NCBI GenBank assembly: GCA_903824675.1
Contig: CAIJXV010000083.1
Location: 21,114-85,113 of the forward strand
From: an uncultured bacterium
GTDB taxonomy: Bacteria; Verrucomicrobiota; Kiritimatiellia; CAIKKV01; CAIJXV01
Direction of reading: 5' to 3'
Length of the DNA: 64,000 nt
Both the position numbers and the translations under genes were made by a program. This document shows, piece after piece, positions 54,341-63,976 of the stretch (within the stretch, counting starts at the first letter, position 1; the number at the start of each line of letters is the position of its first letter). The notes beneath the pieces are model-generated. The model was not told where the DNA came from. It searched no databases and was given only the letters and a program-made list of their open reading frames with translations.

Positions 54341-55336
54341 ATGGACCGATGGATCATGGAACAGGCGACTGCAGCCATGGCTGGCCGGGCGATAGGACGG
54401 GTGGCGGCTGAACGGTGGCTGGATTTGGCGCCGGGTGTGTTTCCGGCGGTCCTTCATGCGGCTTCGCTGGTTCGCACGCAGTTTCGGGGCAACCGGGTTA
54501 AAACGTGTTCGATCGTCAATGCCAAGAGTGGTGCCTGCAGCGAGGATTGCAAATACTGTGCCCAATCGGCGCATCATGCCACCGCTACGGCAGTGTATCC
54601 GCTGATGGAGACCGAGGCGATCCTGCAGCGGGTCGGGCAGGAAGAAGGGCACAGCCAACGGTTTGGCATTGTCACCTCCGGGCGAGGCTTGAATGCGGAG
54701 GATCTCGGAGGAGTCTGCCGGGCCGTCGAAGGTTTTGCCGCGAAGGGGCTGGACCAGAAGCCCTGTGCTTCACTGGGGATCCTGGATGAAGCCGCTTTCC
54801 TCAAACTGAAGGCGGCAGGACTTACCCGCTATCATCACAATTTGGAAACGTCTCGGAATTTCTATCCCTCGATCTGTACCACGCATACCTATGACGACCG
54901 GGTCCGGACGATTCGCGCGGCCCAAAAGGCGGGATTGGAACTGTGTGTGGGCGGAATTTTTGGGATGGGTGAAACACGGGCCGACCGGATCGATTTTTTA
55001 CACGAGGTCGATGCCCTCGATCCGGTGTCGGTCCCGATCAATTTCCTGGTGGGTGTTCCCGGGACGCAACTGGCGGATCAAGCCCCCCTGGCGTTATGGG
55101 AGGCTGTGAAAATTATATCCCTGGCGCGATTGATCATGCCCCGCCGCGATATTCTATTGGGGGCCGGTCGAATTGAAATTTTCAAGGATGCCCAGCACCT
55201 GGTTTTTCTGGCAGGCGCCAATAGCATGATCATCGGCGATTTGCTGACCGTCAAAAATCGGACGGTGGAAGAGGATCTGCGGGTCCTGGCGGATTTGGGG
55301 TTGGAACTGGATTTTAACGAAGCAGGAAAACGGTGA
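54341..55336 (+). CDS. bioB: Biotin synthase BioB
   Basis: A 331-residue radical-SAM enzyme with TAGGAG before its ATG. CSEDCKYC gives cluster ligands Cys66, Cys70 and Cys73, and YHHNLETSRNFYP the conserved BioB stretch. VGGIFGMGETRADR and NFLVGVPGTQL follow. It inserts sulfur into dethiobiotin. No other bio gene is in the window. larE follows by one base, so the two are probably cotranscribed. Confidence 0.95.
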   Translation: MDRWIMEQATAAMAGRAIGRVAAERWLDLAPGVFPAVLHAASLVRTQFRGNRVKTCSIVNAKSGACSEDCKYCAQSAHHATATAVYPLMETEAILQRVGQEEGHSQRFGIVTSGRGLNAEDLGGVCRAVEGFAAKGLDQKPCASLGILDEAAFLKLKAAGLTRYHHNLETSRNFYPSICTTHTYDDRVRTIRAAQKAGLELCVGGIFGMGETRADRIDFLHEVDALDPVSVPINFLVGVPGTQLADQAPLALWEAVKIISLARLIMPRRDILLGAGRIEIFKDAQHLVFLAGANSMIIGDLLTVKNRTVEEDLRVLADLGLELDFNEAGKR

Positions 55337-55337
55337 C

Positions 55338-56198
55338 ATGAAAAAGACCGCTGAAAAAATAGACGCCTTGAAGGCCCTGCTGGCTCCGATGAAAAGTGTA
55401 TTAGTGGCTTTTTCGGGAGGGGTGGACAGTGCCTTCCTGCTGGCGGTTGCGCAAGAGGTGTTGGGGGATGCGGCACGGGCTGTGACGGCGGTGTCGCCCA
55501 CCTATTCTCCGCATGAAGTCGAGTCCGCCCGGCGGATGGCGGCCCATTTGGGGGTACCCTTGGAAATTCTTGAAACCGATGAGTTCAGCGATGAACGGTT
55601 CGTGGCGAATCCCAAAGAACGCTGTTATTGGTGCAAGACGGAGCTCTTTGGAAAGCTGGTTCGTCGCGCGGCGGAATTGGGTTGTACTGCGGTTTTGGAC
55701 GGATCCAACGCCGACGATACCGGAGATTATCGGCCGGGAATGACCGCGGCGCGGGAATTGGGAGTACGGAGCCCCCTGATGGAAGTGGGGCTGACCAAGG
55801 CGGAGATTCGGTCCGAGTCGCGGCGGATGGGGTTGCCGACGTGGGACAAGCCCTCGTATGCCTGTCTGGCCAGCCGGATTCCCTATGGGACCCGAATTAC
55901 GCCCGAGATCGTGGCGCGGATCGAAGCCTGCGAGTGTTTTTTGAGGGATGCGGGGTTCAGCCAGGTCCGGGTCCGGCATCACGGCGATTTGGCCCGGATT
56001 GAAGTGGTTCCTGCGGAATTTGCGCGGGTGATGGATCCCGCCCTGCGGGTGCGTCTGGTGGCGGCCGTCAAGGCCCAGGGCTATGCCTATGTAACCTTGG
56101 ATTTGCAAGGCTACCGCACCGGGAGCATGAATGAGGTGCTTGATCTGGAAGCCCTCATCGGCGATGCCGCGCGGGATGGGGTGGGTGGGCGGCAATAG
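55338..56198 (+). CDS. larE: LarE-like ATP-dependent sacrificial sulfur transferase
   Basis: A 286-residue PP-loop enzyme. VAFSGGVDSAFLL is the ATP pyrophosphatase loop. ERCYWCKTELF (Cys96/Cys99) and ACLASRIPYG follow, with Cys176 at the position of the sacrificial cysteine of Lactobacillus LarE. LarE donates sulfur to the nickel-pincer cofactor of lactate racemase. No larA, larB or larC is in the window, so the acceptor could differ. The extra CxxC resembles cluster-bearing LarE variants. Confidence 0.85.
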   Translation: MKKTAEKIDALKALLAPMKSVLVAFSGGVDSAFLLAVAQEVLGDAARAVTAVSPTYSPHEVESARRMAAHLGVPLEILETDEFSDERFVANPKERCYWCKTELFGKLVRRAAELGCTAVLDGSNADDTGDYRPGMTAARELGVRSPLMEVGLTKAEIRSESRRMGLPTWDKPSYACLASRIPYGTRITPEIVARIEACECFLRDAGFSQVRVRHHGDLARIEVVPAEFARVMDPALRVRLVAAVKAQGYAYVTLDLQGYRTGSMNEVLDLEALIGDAARDGVGGRQ

Positions 56199-56229
56199 AG
56201 CGGAATTTGGTCATTGACCGCCAGGCAGT

Positions 56230-56972
56230 GGATAACATCACGCTTGTGTTTTACTCGGACTCATCAACGGCATTCTCGACCTGGCGAAGGCGGAAGCGGG
56301 TAGAGTCGTATTTTGGAACTGGCGCCGGCCCATCTGATGATAACTGCGGATGAGCGGAAGCTGAAGCAGATCGTCTTCAACCTCCTGTCCAATGCCCGGA
56401 AGTTTCCGCCGGATGGTGGCGTCCTTCGGGTGGCGGCGGAGCGGAATAGCAACGAGACCACTTCCCCGCACTCCGCGCTCCCCATTTCAGTTAGGGAAAG
56501 GCAGTACCTTTGGGTTTATCATTCCCGTGGCTCCTTTGGCGGATGGAGCCGGGCAACCGTTCCCGGGGAGTATATGCGGAGCGTGACGTCGCGATGGCCA
56601 ACGGAACGAAGAAATGCATTCTATTGGGTGAAGGCCATCCCGCCAACATGGAGTTGGCTGTCGATTGGCTCGAGTTGGCGGGCTATCAGGTTCTTCCGGT
56701 GCCCACGGCCGAGGAGGTGATTTTACTGGCACACCAGAATCGGCCGGATCTGATCCTGATGGACACCCGTCTGCCCGGCATGGATGGGTTGGAGGCGATC
56801 CGGAAACTCAAGCAGGATCCGGTTTTGAGCCTTTCCCCGTCGTCATGGTGTCCGCCTCGTTGAGGAGTTGTGATCATGCGTCTGCCCGCGAGGCGGGGGC
56901 GTCGAATTCATCGTTAAACCCTTGAATACGCGTGAATTTGTGAAGACCGTGGATCGGTATATGCCGTCATAG
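56230..56972 (+). pseudogene. Decayed hybrid histidine kinase/receiver
   Basis: Pieces in several frames retain kinase motifs in order. LINGILDLAKAEAG (HisKA, from about 56260), LKQIVFNLLSNARKFPPDGG (N box, about 56360), LGKGSTFGFIIPVAPL (G2 region, about 56495), a receiver from the ATG at 56594 with PDLILMDTRLPGMDG, and FIVKPLNTREFVKTVDRYM at 56904-56972. At least four frame changes and loss of the sensor part show this is a degraded gene, not a set of small genes. It lies directly before the rpmH promoter. Confidence 0.78.
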
Positions 56973-57006
56973 GAGGGTGATTTTATGGATCAGGGTGACA
57001 CAATGC

Positions 57007-57034
57007 TTGACTGTGTGGGAAATCATGGTATTTT
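57007..57034 (+). promoter_or_regulatory. Promoter of rpmH-rnpA-yidD-yidC
   Basis: TTGACT (57007-57012), a 16-bp spacer and TATTTT (57029-57034), about 30 bp before the rpmH ATG. A good sigma-70-like match in the expected place. Confidence 0.6.
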
Positions 57035-57067
57035 CATGGCACTTTTTTCATCAATGAAGGACTGACC

Positions 57068-57202
57068 ATGAAACGCACCTATCAGCCGTCGAAAAAGAAA
57101 CGGATACGGAAACACGGTTTCCGGGCTAAAATAAAAACGGCCGGAGGCCGCAAGGTTTTGGCCAACCGGCGCCGGGAAGGGCGCAAACGTTTGGCCCTTT
57201 GA
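57068..57202 (+). CDS. rpmH: 50S ribosomal protein L34
   Basis: A 44-codon gene with AAGGA 7 nt before the ATG. It begins [18 protein letters not shown] and ends [11 protein letters not shown], which is the standard L34 pattern. It is the first gene of the conserved rpmH-rnpA-yidD-yidC set, a cluster often near the replication origin. dnaA is not adjacent here and no DnaA-box cluster is seen. Confidence 0.96.
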   Translation: MKRTYQPSKKKRIRKHGFRAKIKTAGGRKVLANRRREGRKRLAL

Positions 57203-57248
57203 TGGGGTTATTCCTGTCGAATCGCCGGTCGCGTGGGGAGACGTTCAG

Positions 57249-57635
57249 GTGAAGGCGACGGACGTTCCGCGGGCCGACCAGGGTTTGAAACGTCACCAGC
57301 GCTTGGTGGCGTCTTCACTTTTCGCAGAGGCTTTCAGTCAACAAGACCGATTAATCGGCCGGTTTATGGTGGTCTGGCTGCGGCGCGGCGAAGGGGCGGC
57401 CCTTCGTTTGGGAGTGGTGACCAGTCGTAAAGTCGGCGAAGCGGTCGATCGGGTTCGGGCCCGCCGTTTGATGCGGGAGGTCTTTCGCCGGCATCGCTCC
57501 CAATTGACCGGTGCTGTGGATCTGGTTTTGGTGGGGCGGCGGGAATTGATTCGAGCTTCTTGGTCAGCGCTGGAGCGCGAATTTCTTTACCTTGTGCGAA
57601 AGGCTGGGCTGTTGAAGCCGCCAGCGAACGGGTGA
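57249..57635 (+). CDS. rnpA: Ribonuclease P protein component
   Basis: A 128-residue basic protein starting at GTG 57249. LGVVTSRKVGEAVDRVRARR followed by LMREVFRRH matches the RNR motif region of RnpA, and the N-terminal LKRHQRLVASSLF corresponds to the family start. It binds RNase P RNA to process tRNA 5' ends. It ends 3 bp before yidD. Confidence 0.93.
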   Translation: MKATDVPRADQGLKRHQRLVASSLFAEAFSQQDRLIGRFMVVWLRRGEGAALRLGVVTSRKVGEAVDRVRARRLMREVFRRHRSQLTGAVDLVLVGRRELIRASWSALEREFLYLVRKAGLLKPPANG

Positions 57636-57638
57636 CAC

Positions 57639-57902
57639 ATGCGCAGAATACTGATGGCGGGGGTGCGTTTTTACCAACTGGCGATTTCACCCTGGATGGG
57701 TTCCAATTGCCGGTTTTCGCCGACGTGTTCACGCTACATGATGGATGCGCTCCAGGAGCATGGAAGTGCGGTCGGCTTGTATCTGGGGATCAAGCGGCTC
57801 TTGAAATGCCATCCCTTTCATCCCGGCGGGTTCGATCCGGTTCCGCCGGCAGTACACTCTCCTCGTTGGCAGGGGGTATCGGATCCGGTGAATCGGCGGT
57901 AG
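57639..57902 (+). CDS. yidD: Membrane protein insertion efficiency factor YidD
   Basis: An 87-residue protein with VRFYQLAISPWMGSNCRFSP, TCSRYMMDAL and a C-terminal CHPFHPGGFDPVP, the full YidD pattern with its conserved cysteines. Its coding region lies between rnpA and yidC as in most bacteria. It assists YidC-dependent insertion. Confidence 0.95.
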   Translation: MRRILMAGVRFYQLAISPWMGSNCRFSPTCSRYMMDALQEHGSAVGLYLGIKRLLKCHPFHPGGFDPVPPAVHSPRWQGVSDPVNRR

Positions 57903-57928
57903 TCTTTTAAGCGTTAGGATGTCAACTC

Positions 57929-59869
57929 ATGAGTAAATTCAATTTCCGCTTCAAGTTCAGTACGGATATTTTCATCATCGCCGCCCTGGTCCTTCTGCTC
58001 TTTGCCTGGGGTCCCTTGTATAAACGATTCATGGCCCCGCCGGCAACAAGTCTGGTGGAGAAACCCGTTCCGGCCTCACCGTCCGTTTCCACCGAAAAAC
58101 CGGCGCTTCCCGCCTCGGAGATATCCGTTCCGGTGATTCGGCCGGTTGCCGACAGTGGCACGGTTTCGACCATCAATGCCCCCGCACCCTTAGGGGAACC
58201 GAGCCGGATCGCGGCCGGTTCGGAATCTTTATCCACTTGGCTGCCCTCGGGTTTTCGGGTGGAGTCTGATCCGACGGATCGTTCGGTGGTTTTAAGTAAT
58301 GCCGTGATTCGATTGACTCTTTCTCCCCGATGCGGCGGGATTCAGTCGGCGGAACTTGGACGCTTTCCCCTGACAGATCATCCGGACAGTGGTCCGGTCG
58401 TATTGAATTTTGGCGAACGCCCGGCCCTGGCGTATGTCAACCTGCCCGGTCTGATGCCTGCGCCGGGATTCGAAGCCCTGGCTTCGGCCACATCGCAAGT
58501 CGTGCGGTTTACCGCCCGGACCGCGACCGGTTTGCGTTTCGAACGTACGCTATCCCTGAATGATCAGTACGAGGTGACTCTCTCGGACACATTTGTTAAT
58601 GAAAGCGATCAGCCGATCCTGATGGACGACCACGGGTTGCAGGTGGGCGCGATGTCCCTTCTGCCGGGCGAGGTGCTTGGCAAGGCGGATATCTTTTTCG
58701 GAATCGATTCCCTGGCGACCGGAGCCGGGGAGAAGGTGAAGCATTGGAATGCCCGGGGGAATCCCTTTGGCGGGGGAGTGACCCTGGCTGAACAATTTCA
58801 ACCGGAAACGCGTCGGGGGGGATGCTCGATGCGTCGCCCTCCGCTGGGTAAAGTGTTGCCTCTTGAAATCGCCAAACGGGTCAACGCGGATCTGGAATGG
58901 GTGGCGGTCAAGAATCGGTTTTTTGTGCAGATCCTGACTCCGGATCAGGGGGGTACGGCGCTGGACTTGCAGGCGACGCGATCGACGGATCGGAATGAAG
59001 ATCCGACGGACAGCGCCACCTGGATGGATCAGGCGGTGCTGAAGGAAGTTTCTGCCGTGGCGCATTTCGGGAGCCGCAATCTGGAGCCCGGGGCCACGAT
59101 CACCCATGAAGCGCACTATTACATCGGTCCCCGCGATTATTCGATTATCAAGAAACAGGGGAATCATCAGGACAAGGTGATGGAATTCGGAATGTGGTCT
59201 TTGATTGCAGGCATTCTGGTTCACAGTTTGCAGTGGATTTATCATTGGGTTCCCAATTACGGGTTGGCGATCATTCTGATCACCCTGCTTATCCGGGTCA
59301 TTTTCTGGCCCATCACGCATAAAGGCACCGAGAGCATGAAACGGATGCAGGCGATCCAGCCCTTGGTCGCCGAATTGCGGGTGAAATACAAGGATAATGC
59401 CCAAAAATTGCAGCAGGCGACGATGGCTTTGTACAAGGAACACAAGGTCAATCCGCTGGGTGGTTGTCTGCCGTTGCTGATCCAGATCCCGGTGTTTATC
59501 GCGCTCTTCAATGTTCTGCGAAGCGATATTGCCCTGCGCTTTTCGGACTTCCTCTGGGTTCGCGATTTGAGCGAACCGGAGAACCTGATGATGGGGCTAT
59601 TGCCTTGGGGGTTGGGCCTGAATCTGCTGCCGATCTACATGGCGGCCACCATGGCCTGGCAAACGCATTTGACGCCGTCCGCCGGTGATCCAACTCAGCA
59701 GAAAATGATGATGTTCATGCCGATCATGATGCTGTTTTTCTTCTACACCATGCCCTCGGGGCTGGTGCTCTATTGGTCGGCTAACCAGACGATGATGATC
59801 GTGCAATTGCTCTGGCAACGCTATCAGACCCAAAAGAAAAGCCAGTTGATTCCTGCCCGCCAGGGATGA
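57929..59869 (+). CDS. yidC: Membrane protein insertase YidC
   Basis: A 646-residue protein, long for the family owing to a large periplasmic domain (about 30-400), as in Gram-negative YidC. One N-terminal signal anchor (IFIIAALVLLLFAWGPLY) precedes it. The C-terminal insertase core starts near residue 430, with NYGLAIILITLLIRVIFWPI, KYKDNAQKLQQ, NPLGGCLPLLIQIPVFIALF and a hydrophobic methionine-rich last helix. It inserts and folds inner-membrane proteins, alone or with Sec. Confidence 0.95.
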   Translation: MSKFNFRFKFSTDIFIIAALVLLLFAWGPLYKRFMAPPATSLVEKPVPASPSVSTEKPALPASEISVPVIRPVADSGTVSTINAPAPLGEPSRIAAGSESLSTWLPSGFRVESDPTDRSVVLSNAVIRLTLSPRCGGIQSAELGRFPLTDHPDSGPVVLNFGERPALAYVNLPGLMPAPGFEALASATSQVVRFTARTATGLRFERTLSLNDQYEVTLSDTFVNESDQPILMDDHGLQVGAMSLLPGEVLGKADIFFGIDSLATGAGEKVKHWNARGNPFGGGVTLAEQFQPETRRGGCSMRRPPLGKVLPLEIAKRVNADLEWVAVKNRFFVQILTPDQGGTALDLQATRSTDRNEDPTDSATWMDQAVLKEVSAVAHFGSRNLEPGATITHEAHYYIGPRDYSIIKKQGNHQDKVMEFGMWSLIAGILVHSLQWIYHWVPNYGLAIILITLLIRVIFWPITHKGTESMKRMQAIQPLVAELRVKYKDNAQKLQQATMALYKEHKVNPLGGCLPLLIQIPVFIALFNVLRSDIALRFSDFLWVRDLSEPENLMMGLLPWGLGLNLLPIYMAATMAWQTHLTPSAGDPTQQKMMMFMPIMMLFFFYTMPSGLVLYWSANQTMMIVQLLWQRYQTQKKSQLIPARQG

Positions 59870-59887
59870 TTCGCGGCTGACACTTCC

Positions 59888-59922
59888 GGCTTTTAAAACA
59901 ACCCTTCCCCGGGGGGAAGGGG
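59888..59922 (-). terminator. Terminator-like hairpin, leftward
   Basis: On the minus strand a CCCTTCCCC/GGGGAAGGG stem is followed by TTGTTTT at the end of the truncated sulfatase frame. The loop is very small. It may also block read-through from yidC on the other strand. Confidence 0.4.
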
Positions 59923-60576
59923 ATCAATGGTGCCCGCCATTCGATCGCACAGCCGTTTAAGCAGGTCGGCCCGGATCGATTCATAAACCCGATCGGCCCA
60001 AAGATTGCGGACTTCGCCGGGGTCGGCCTGAAGATCATAAAGTTCACCACCATCGAGATTGTGGACGGCCGTAAGGGCGTATTCGCGGGTGCGCACGCCG
60101 GTCAGGTAGGCGCCGCCGGTTTGGCTGTAAGCTCCGCGACTGGGAATGGCCTGGTAATACTCATGGTAGATATCGGCGCGATGTTGATGCGGGTCGCTCT
60201 GCCCCGTCGCCAACGACCAGAAGGATCGCCCCTGGATGCCGGGATGGATCGGAATCCCGGCGGCTTCGAGCAAAGAGGGCACCACATCGGTCAATTCCAC
60301 CAACGCCTTTGATTTCAGCGGGACGGTCCGACCGGGCCAGGTCATCAGCAGGGGAACCCGCGTCATTTCCCGGCAAAAGTAGGCGCCTTGAAAATAAAAC
60401 CCATGATCGCCGAGCATTTCGCCATGATCGGAAGAAAAAAGGATGATCGTATTTTTAAGTTGACCGGTGGACCGCAGAAGTTCGAGGCCCCGGCCGATCT
60501 CGTAATCGACATGATCGCAGAGGGCCCAATAGGCGGCCCGGATCAGGCGATGGCGCCTTCCGAAAATATGCGCTTG
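59893..60576 (-). pseudogene. 5'-truncated sulfatase fragment
   Basis: The leftward frame begins after a stop at 60577-60579 with ...RLIRAAYWALCDHVDYEIGR and contains IILFSSDHGEMLGDHG, the C-terminal metal site of sulfatases, and a normal C-terminal domain with ELYDLQADPGEVRNL. The N-terminal half with the C-x-P-S-R active site and the first metal ligands is absent. A histidine kinase gene on the other strand lies just beyond. The remnant cannot be catalytic. Confidence 0.8.
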
Positions 60577-60608
60577 TTATTGCGCAGGGGATACTTCACG
60601 CTTAAGCC

Positions 60609-61901
60609 ATGCTACAGGAAACGGATGATACCGCAGCGTACCCGGCTTGTGATTTGAAATCGTGGGATTTCAATCCAGCCGAACAACGATTATTGGACAC
60701 GGTAAATCAACGGATCGCCGCCGGCCAAAACCTGGCCGAAGTGCTGAATTATCTTTTCGATTCCACCCGTGAGATATGTCCTTGCGATCGGATCGGGGTC
60801 GCTTTTTTGGATGAAACCCGGCAACGGCTATCCTCCTATTGGAACCGGGCGCTTTACACCCCGCTCCGGTTGGACAAAGGGTACGCCGAGGATCTGGCCG
60901 GCAGTTCGTTGAAGCGGGTGATCGATTCGGGCCGGATCCGGATCATCGGTGATTTGCAGATCTACGGGCGGCATCATCCTCAAAGCCATTCGACGCGCTT
61001 GCTGCTGGAAGAAGGGGTGCGATCCAATCTGACGTGTCCCCTGAAAGTTGACGGACGGGTGGTTGGGGTTTTATTCCGGAGTGCCCGCCAACCCGGGGTC
61101 TATGCGGAGCGGCATATTCGCTGGCATGAGGGGATTTTAGAGCGGTTGAGCCAGGCGGTTGAGAAGGCCTACCGTATCGAACAATTGACGGAGGCGAATC
61201 GGTCTTATCTGGAGATGTTGGCGTTCGTGAGCCACGAACTGAAAAATCCGCTGGCCACGTTGGTGTTGTCAGGCGAAACATTATTGAGCGGCTATTTGGG
61301 GGGATTGACGCCCGAGCAGCATAAGGCGGTGGAGCGGATAGCCCGCCAGGGGCGGCACCTGACCGAAATGGTGCGTGAATATCTGGATCTGGCGCAAATC
61401 GAGGGCGGTGAATTGAAGGTTACGATCACGCCCGGGGTGCGATTGCGTGCGGACCTGATCGCGCCGTTGATCGACCAGTTTGAGGGACAGCTCAAGGCGC
61501 GGAATCTGCGGGTGGAATACGATTTTCCGCCGGAGGATCCGGCGCTGGCTTGCGATGTCAACCTGATGCGCATGGTCTGGATGAATCTGCTGGGGAATGC
61601 CATCAAGTATGGGCGGGTGGGGGGGCTCATCCGGATCAGCGCGACAGTCGAGGGTTCACGCCTGAAGGCGGCGCTGCGAAATGAGGGCGCTGGATTTCGG
61701 GATAGTGACCGGGATCGGCTCTTTCGTCGATTTTCACGGTTGGCGGTGCCGGATTTCAAAGGCGTCCGGGGGACGGGGCTCGGGTTATACAATTCCTGGC
61801 GGATCGTGCAGGCGCATAAGGGGCATTTGACGGCGGATTCTGAATACGGGCATTGGGCGGAATTCAGGATGGACCTGCCGGGAGAACACGGGGCAGAGTA
61901 A
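60609..61901 (+). CDS. Soluble GAF-domain sensor histidine kinase
   Basis: A 430-residue protein without membrane spans. A GAF domain (about 25-190, with ICPCDRIGVAFLDE and SNLTCPLKVDGRVVGVLF) precedes HisKA, where His209 in FVSHELKNPLATLVLSGE is the phosphoacceptor. The HATPase domain has WMNLLGNAIKYG and GTGLGLYNSWRIV. A cytoplasmic chemical or redox signal is likely. No response regulator gene is adjacent, so it is an orphan kinase. Confidence 0.88.
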   Translation: MLQETDDTAAYPACDLKSWDFNPAEQRLLDTVNQRIAAGQNLAEVLNYLFDSTREICPCDRIGVAFLDETRQRLSSYWNRALYTPLRLDKGYAEDLAGSSLKRVIDSGRIRIIGDLQIYGRHHPQSHSTRLLLEEGVRSNLTCPLKVDGRVVGVLFRSARQPGVYAERHIRWHEGILERLSQAVEKAYRIEQLTEANRSYLEMLAFVSHELKNPLATLVLSGETLLSGYLGGLTPEQHKAVERIARQGRHLTEMVREYLDLAQIEGGELKVTITPGVRLRADLIAPLIDQFEGQLKARNLRVEYDFPPEDPALACDVNLMRMVWMNLLGNAIKYGRVGGLIRISATVEGSRLKAALRNEGAGFRDSDRDRLFRRFSRLAVPDFKGVRGTGLGLYNSWRIVQAHKGHLTADSEYGHWAEFRMDLPGEHGAE

Positions 61902-61968
61902 GTTGCCGGGAAGTCGGAAAGACCCCGGCCCGGGTCACTCCTTCCGCGTTGATCCGGCCTTGGGCCGG

Positions 61969-63387
61969 CTATCGGGTGCGTGGATATTGTTCCGTGGGGA
62001 AGAGTTCCGCGATCCCTGCGACGGTTTCATCCACGAGCAGTTGCCCGCCTTCGGGGCCAACCCAGTTGGACTTGATCAAGGCACTGTAATGACCGCCTGC
62101 GAAAGCCCGGCGGGTGGGCAGGTAAAATCCATTGCCCGCCCCATCGCCCAATTGAATCAGGAACGTCTGGAGGGCTTTACTGCGGGCACGAATCCGGGTG
62201 CCATAATCCACATATAACTCGAACGGGTTGGTGGCAAACACCACGTCCCCGAGTCGGATCAGGTGGCATTCAACCGCATGGAAGGGCTGGGCGTCCTGTT
62301 GTTCATACCGCGTGACAATGTCGCACACCGGGCCAAAGGGCCAGAGCCGTTCAAACCCCCAGGGCTGTCTTTTTCGCTGGTCTTCGGTCAAGGTTGGAAT
62401 GCATTTTTCCATGGCGTATTGTTCGGGTGTGACCATGAGGCGGGGGAGCTGGAAGGTCTTAACCTGGTGGGTGAACACCACCTCCGATTGGCGGGGGGAC
62501 GCGAACTGGTACCCTTCATCGAGGGCCGCCAGGATTCGCCGGGCGATGATTTGTTTGTCGTTCATCTGCATCCGATCCCGAAGATCTTTTTCCTCGGTCT
62601 GATCGAGCATCAGGTGAGGGGACACATCGCCGGCCGGGGCGCATTGCGGGAGCAGATGGACGGACGATCCGAATCGCCGGGCGAGTCCTTCGCGGACTTC
62701 GTGCCAGTAGTCGGATGAAAGGTCTTCTCCGTTTTCATCGCATTGGGACGGGCAGGCCAGGTTGACGATCATTCCGCTGAGGGTTCCGGCGGCGTCATGG
62801 GTGAAGAGCATATTAACCGCGTGATTGTCACAGGCTTCGAGTCCCTGGAAGTCGGGCTGGTTGGTTGATCCGTACATCCGTGCCGATCCGTCCGCATAGA
62901 CGGCGCGCCGACAACGTCCCACCACGGCATATCCAAACCCCCGGCTGATCGAACCGGGCTGGCGTCCCCGCCAGGCGGAGATAACCGCTCCGGCCAACTG
63001 ATCGATCAACCATCTGCGATAGTCATCGGGGTTCATGAAATCGGGGTCGTTTTCGGGTTCCACGTAGGCGCCACGGGAGGTGGGCGGCGAATTATGGGTA
63101 TGCGTGGTGTTGAGCGTGATTTTGGTGAGATCCAGATCGGGGCACTGACCCTGAAGTTTGGCGATCAGTTCGGATTTGAAATGGGCGGCGGTCAGGTCAC
63201 AGGAAAGGAACACGGCCTGTTCCTGGTGCGGACCGGGTCCCCGGGTTTCCACGGCGAGGGCGGTGGCGGTCAGGGGGCTGATCGTACCCCGGGCCAAGCG
63301 CGCATGGAATTGGCCTTGAAGGAGCGTTTTACGCGGGGGGGTGATGTTCACTTTCGACCAGCCGATGTGCAAAATGCCAAGGCTCAT
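61969..63387 (-). CDS. Neutral/alkaline ceramidase-like protein
   Basis: A 472-residue protein. GWSKVNITPPRKTLLQGQFH at the start, LNTTHTHNSPPTSRG (metal-binding histidines) and FYLPTRRAFAGGHYSA plus WVGPEGGQLLVDETV near the end match the N-terminal catalytic domain of neutral ceramidases. There is no signal peptide and no C-terminal immunoglobulin-like domain, so it is a cytosolic relative. Such shortened proteins are common in PVC genomes, and their substrate is unlikely to be ceramide. Confidence 0.72.
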   Translation of the reverse strand: MSLGILHIGWSKVNITPPRKTLLQGQFHARLARGTISPLTATALAVETRGPGPHQEQAVFLSCDLTAAHFKSELIAKLQGQCPDLDLTKITLNTTHTHNSPPTSRGAYVEPENDPDFMNPDDYRRWLIDQLAGAVISAWRGRQPGSISRGFGYAVVGRCRRAVYADGSARMYGSTNQPDFQGLEACDNHAVNMLFTHDAAGTLSGMIVNLACPSQCDENGEDLSSDYWHEVREGLARRFGSSVHLLPQCAPAGDVSPHLMLDQTEEKDLRDRMQMNDKQIIARRILAALDEGYQFASPRQSEVVFTHQVKTFQLPRLMVTPEQYAMEKCIPTLTEDQRKRQPWGFERLWPFGPVCDIVTRYEQQDAQPFHAVECHLIRLGDVVFATNPFELYVDYGTRIRARSKALQTFLIQLGDGAGNGFYLPTRRAFAGGHYSALIKSNWVGPEGGQLLVDETVAGIAELFPTEQYPRTR

Positions 63388-63806
63388 GTTGATTTCCTCG
63401 TGAGGGATGAATTGAAGGATTGATGAGGTTATTCGTTTCGCTGGGCGAAATCAAGTTGCCGTTCGGGGGCTGAAACACAGTTCACCCGCATCCGGGGAGG
63501 TTGAAGTAAAAAACAACCGCCTCGAACTGGGGGGTAAGCGATATCGGGGACCGGGGTGGGGAAGGTGGCCGACTTAAGCGGCAGCCAACATTAAGCACAT
63601 GCCAATGGCGATGGCTTTAAATGAATCCTTCAGTCCGGCCAACGCCCCGCCTCATTTTCGGCGCGGAGCGACGTAAAATGCAGACGGTGGTTGTGTGCCG
63701 GGCACGCGCCGGTTGCTTGCGAGTGCGCTCGCGCGAGCGTACCAGACCTCGGAAACAGGTCAAGCCTATACCGAGGGCTGGACGAAATCAAGCGAGCAAG
63801 GGTGAA

Positions 63807-63827
63807 TTGACAAACTAACTGCGACCC
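63807..63827 (-). repeat. IS-end-like element, inverted copy
   Basis: TTGACAAACTAACTGCGACCC is a near reverse complement of the three direct copies that follow. It may be the outer end of the element. Confidence 0.5.
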
Positions 63828-63841
63828 CCTATGGGCGGAAG

Positions 63842-63861
63842 GGGCGCATTTAGTTTGCCAA
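63842..63861 (+). repeat. IS-end-like element, direct copy 1
   Basis: GGGCGCATTTAGTTTGCCAA. First of three related 20-base direct copies, about 27 and 135 bp apart. Confidence 0.6.
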
Positions 63862-63868
63862 GGGTGTA

Positions 63869-63888
63869 GGGCGCATTCAGTCTGCCAA
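63869..63888 (+). repeat. IS-end-like element, direct copy 2
   Basis: GGGCGCATTCAGTCTGCCAA. Differs from copy 1 at two positions. Confidence 0.6.
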
Positions 63889-63976
63889 TTGGTTTGGTCG
63901 GAGGGGAGAGTGGGGGAGGACGGATTGCCAGTCGGTGCATTCGGGAGGGTTCCCCCCCTCCCCCCGGGGGTGAGGG

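Noticed and set aside
56970..57068. Replication origin before rpmH
   Set aside because: No cluster of TTATNCACA DnaA boxes and no AT-rich unwinding region are visible.
60388..60657. 89-codon frame antisense to the sulfatase remnant
   Set aside because: It overlaps the conserved SDHGEMLGDHG region on the other strand, which is the real signal there.
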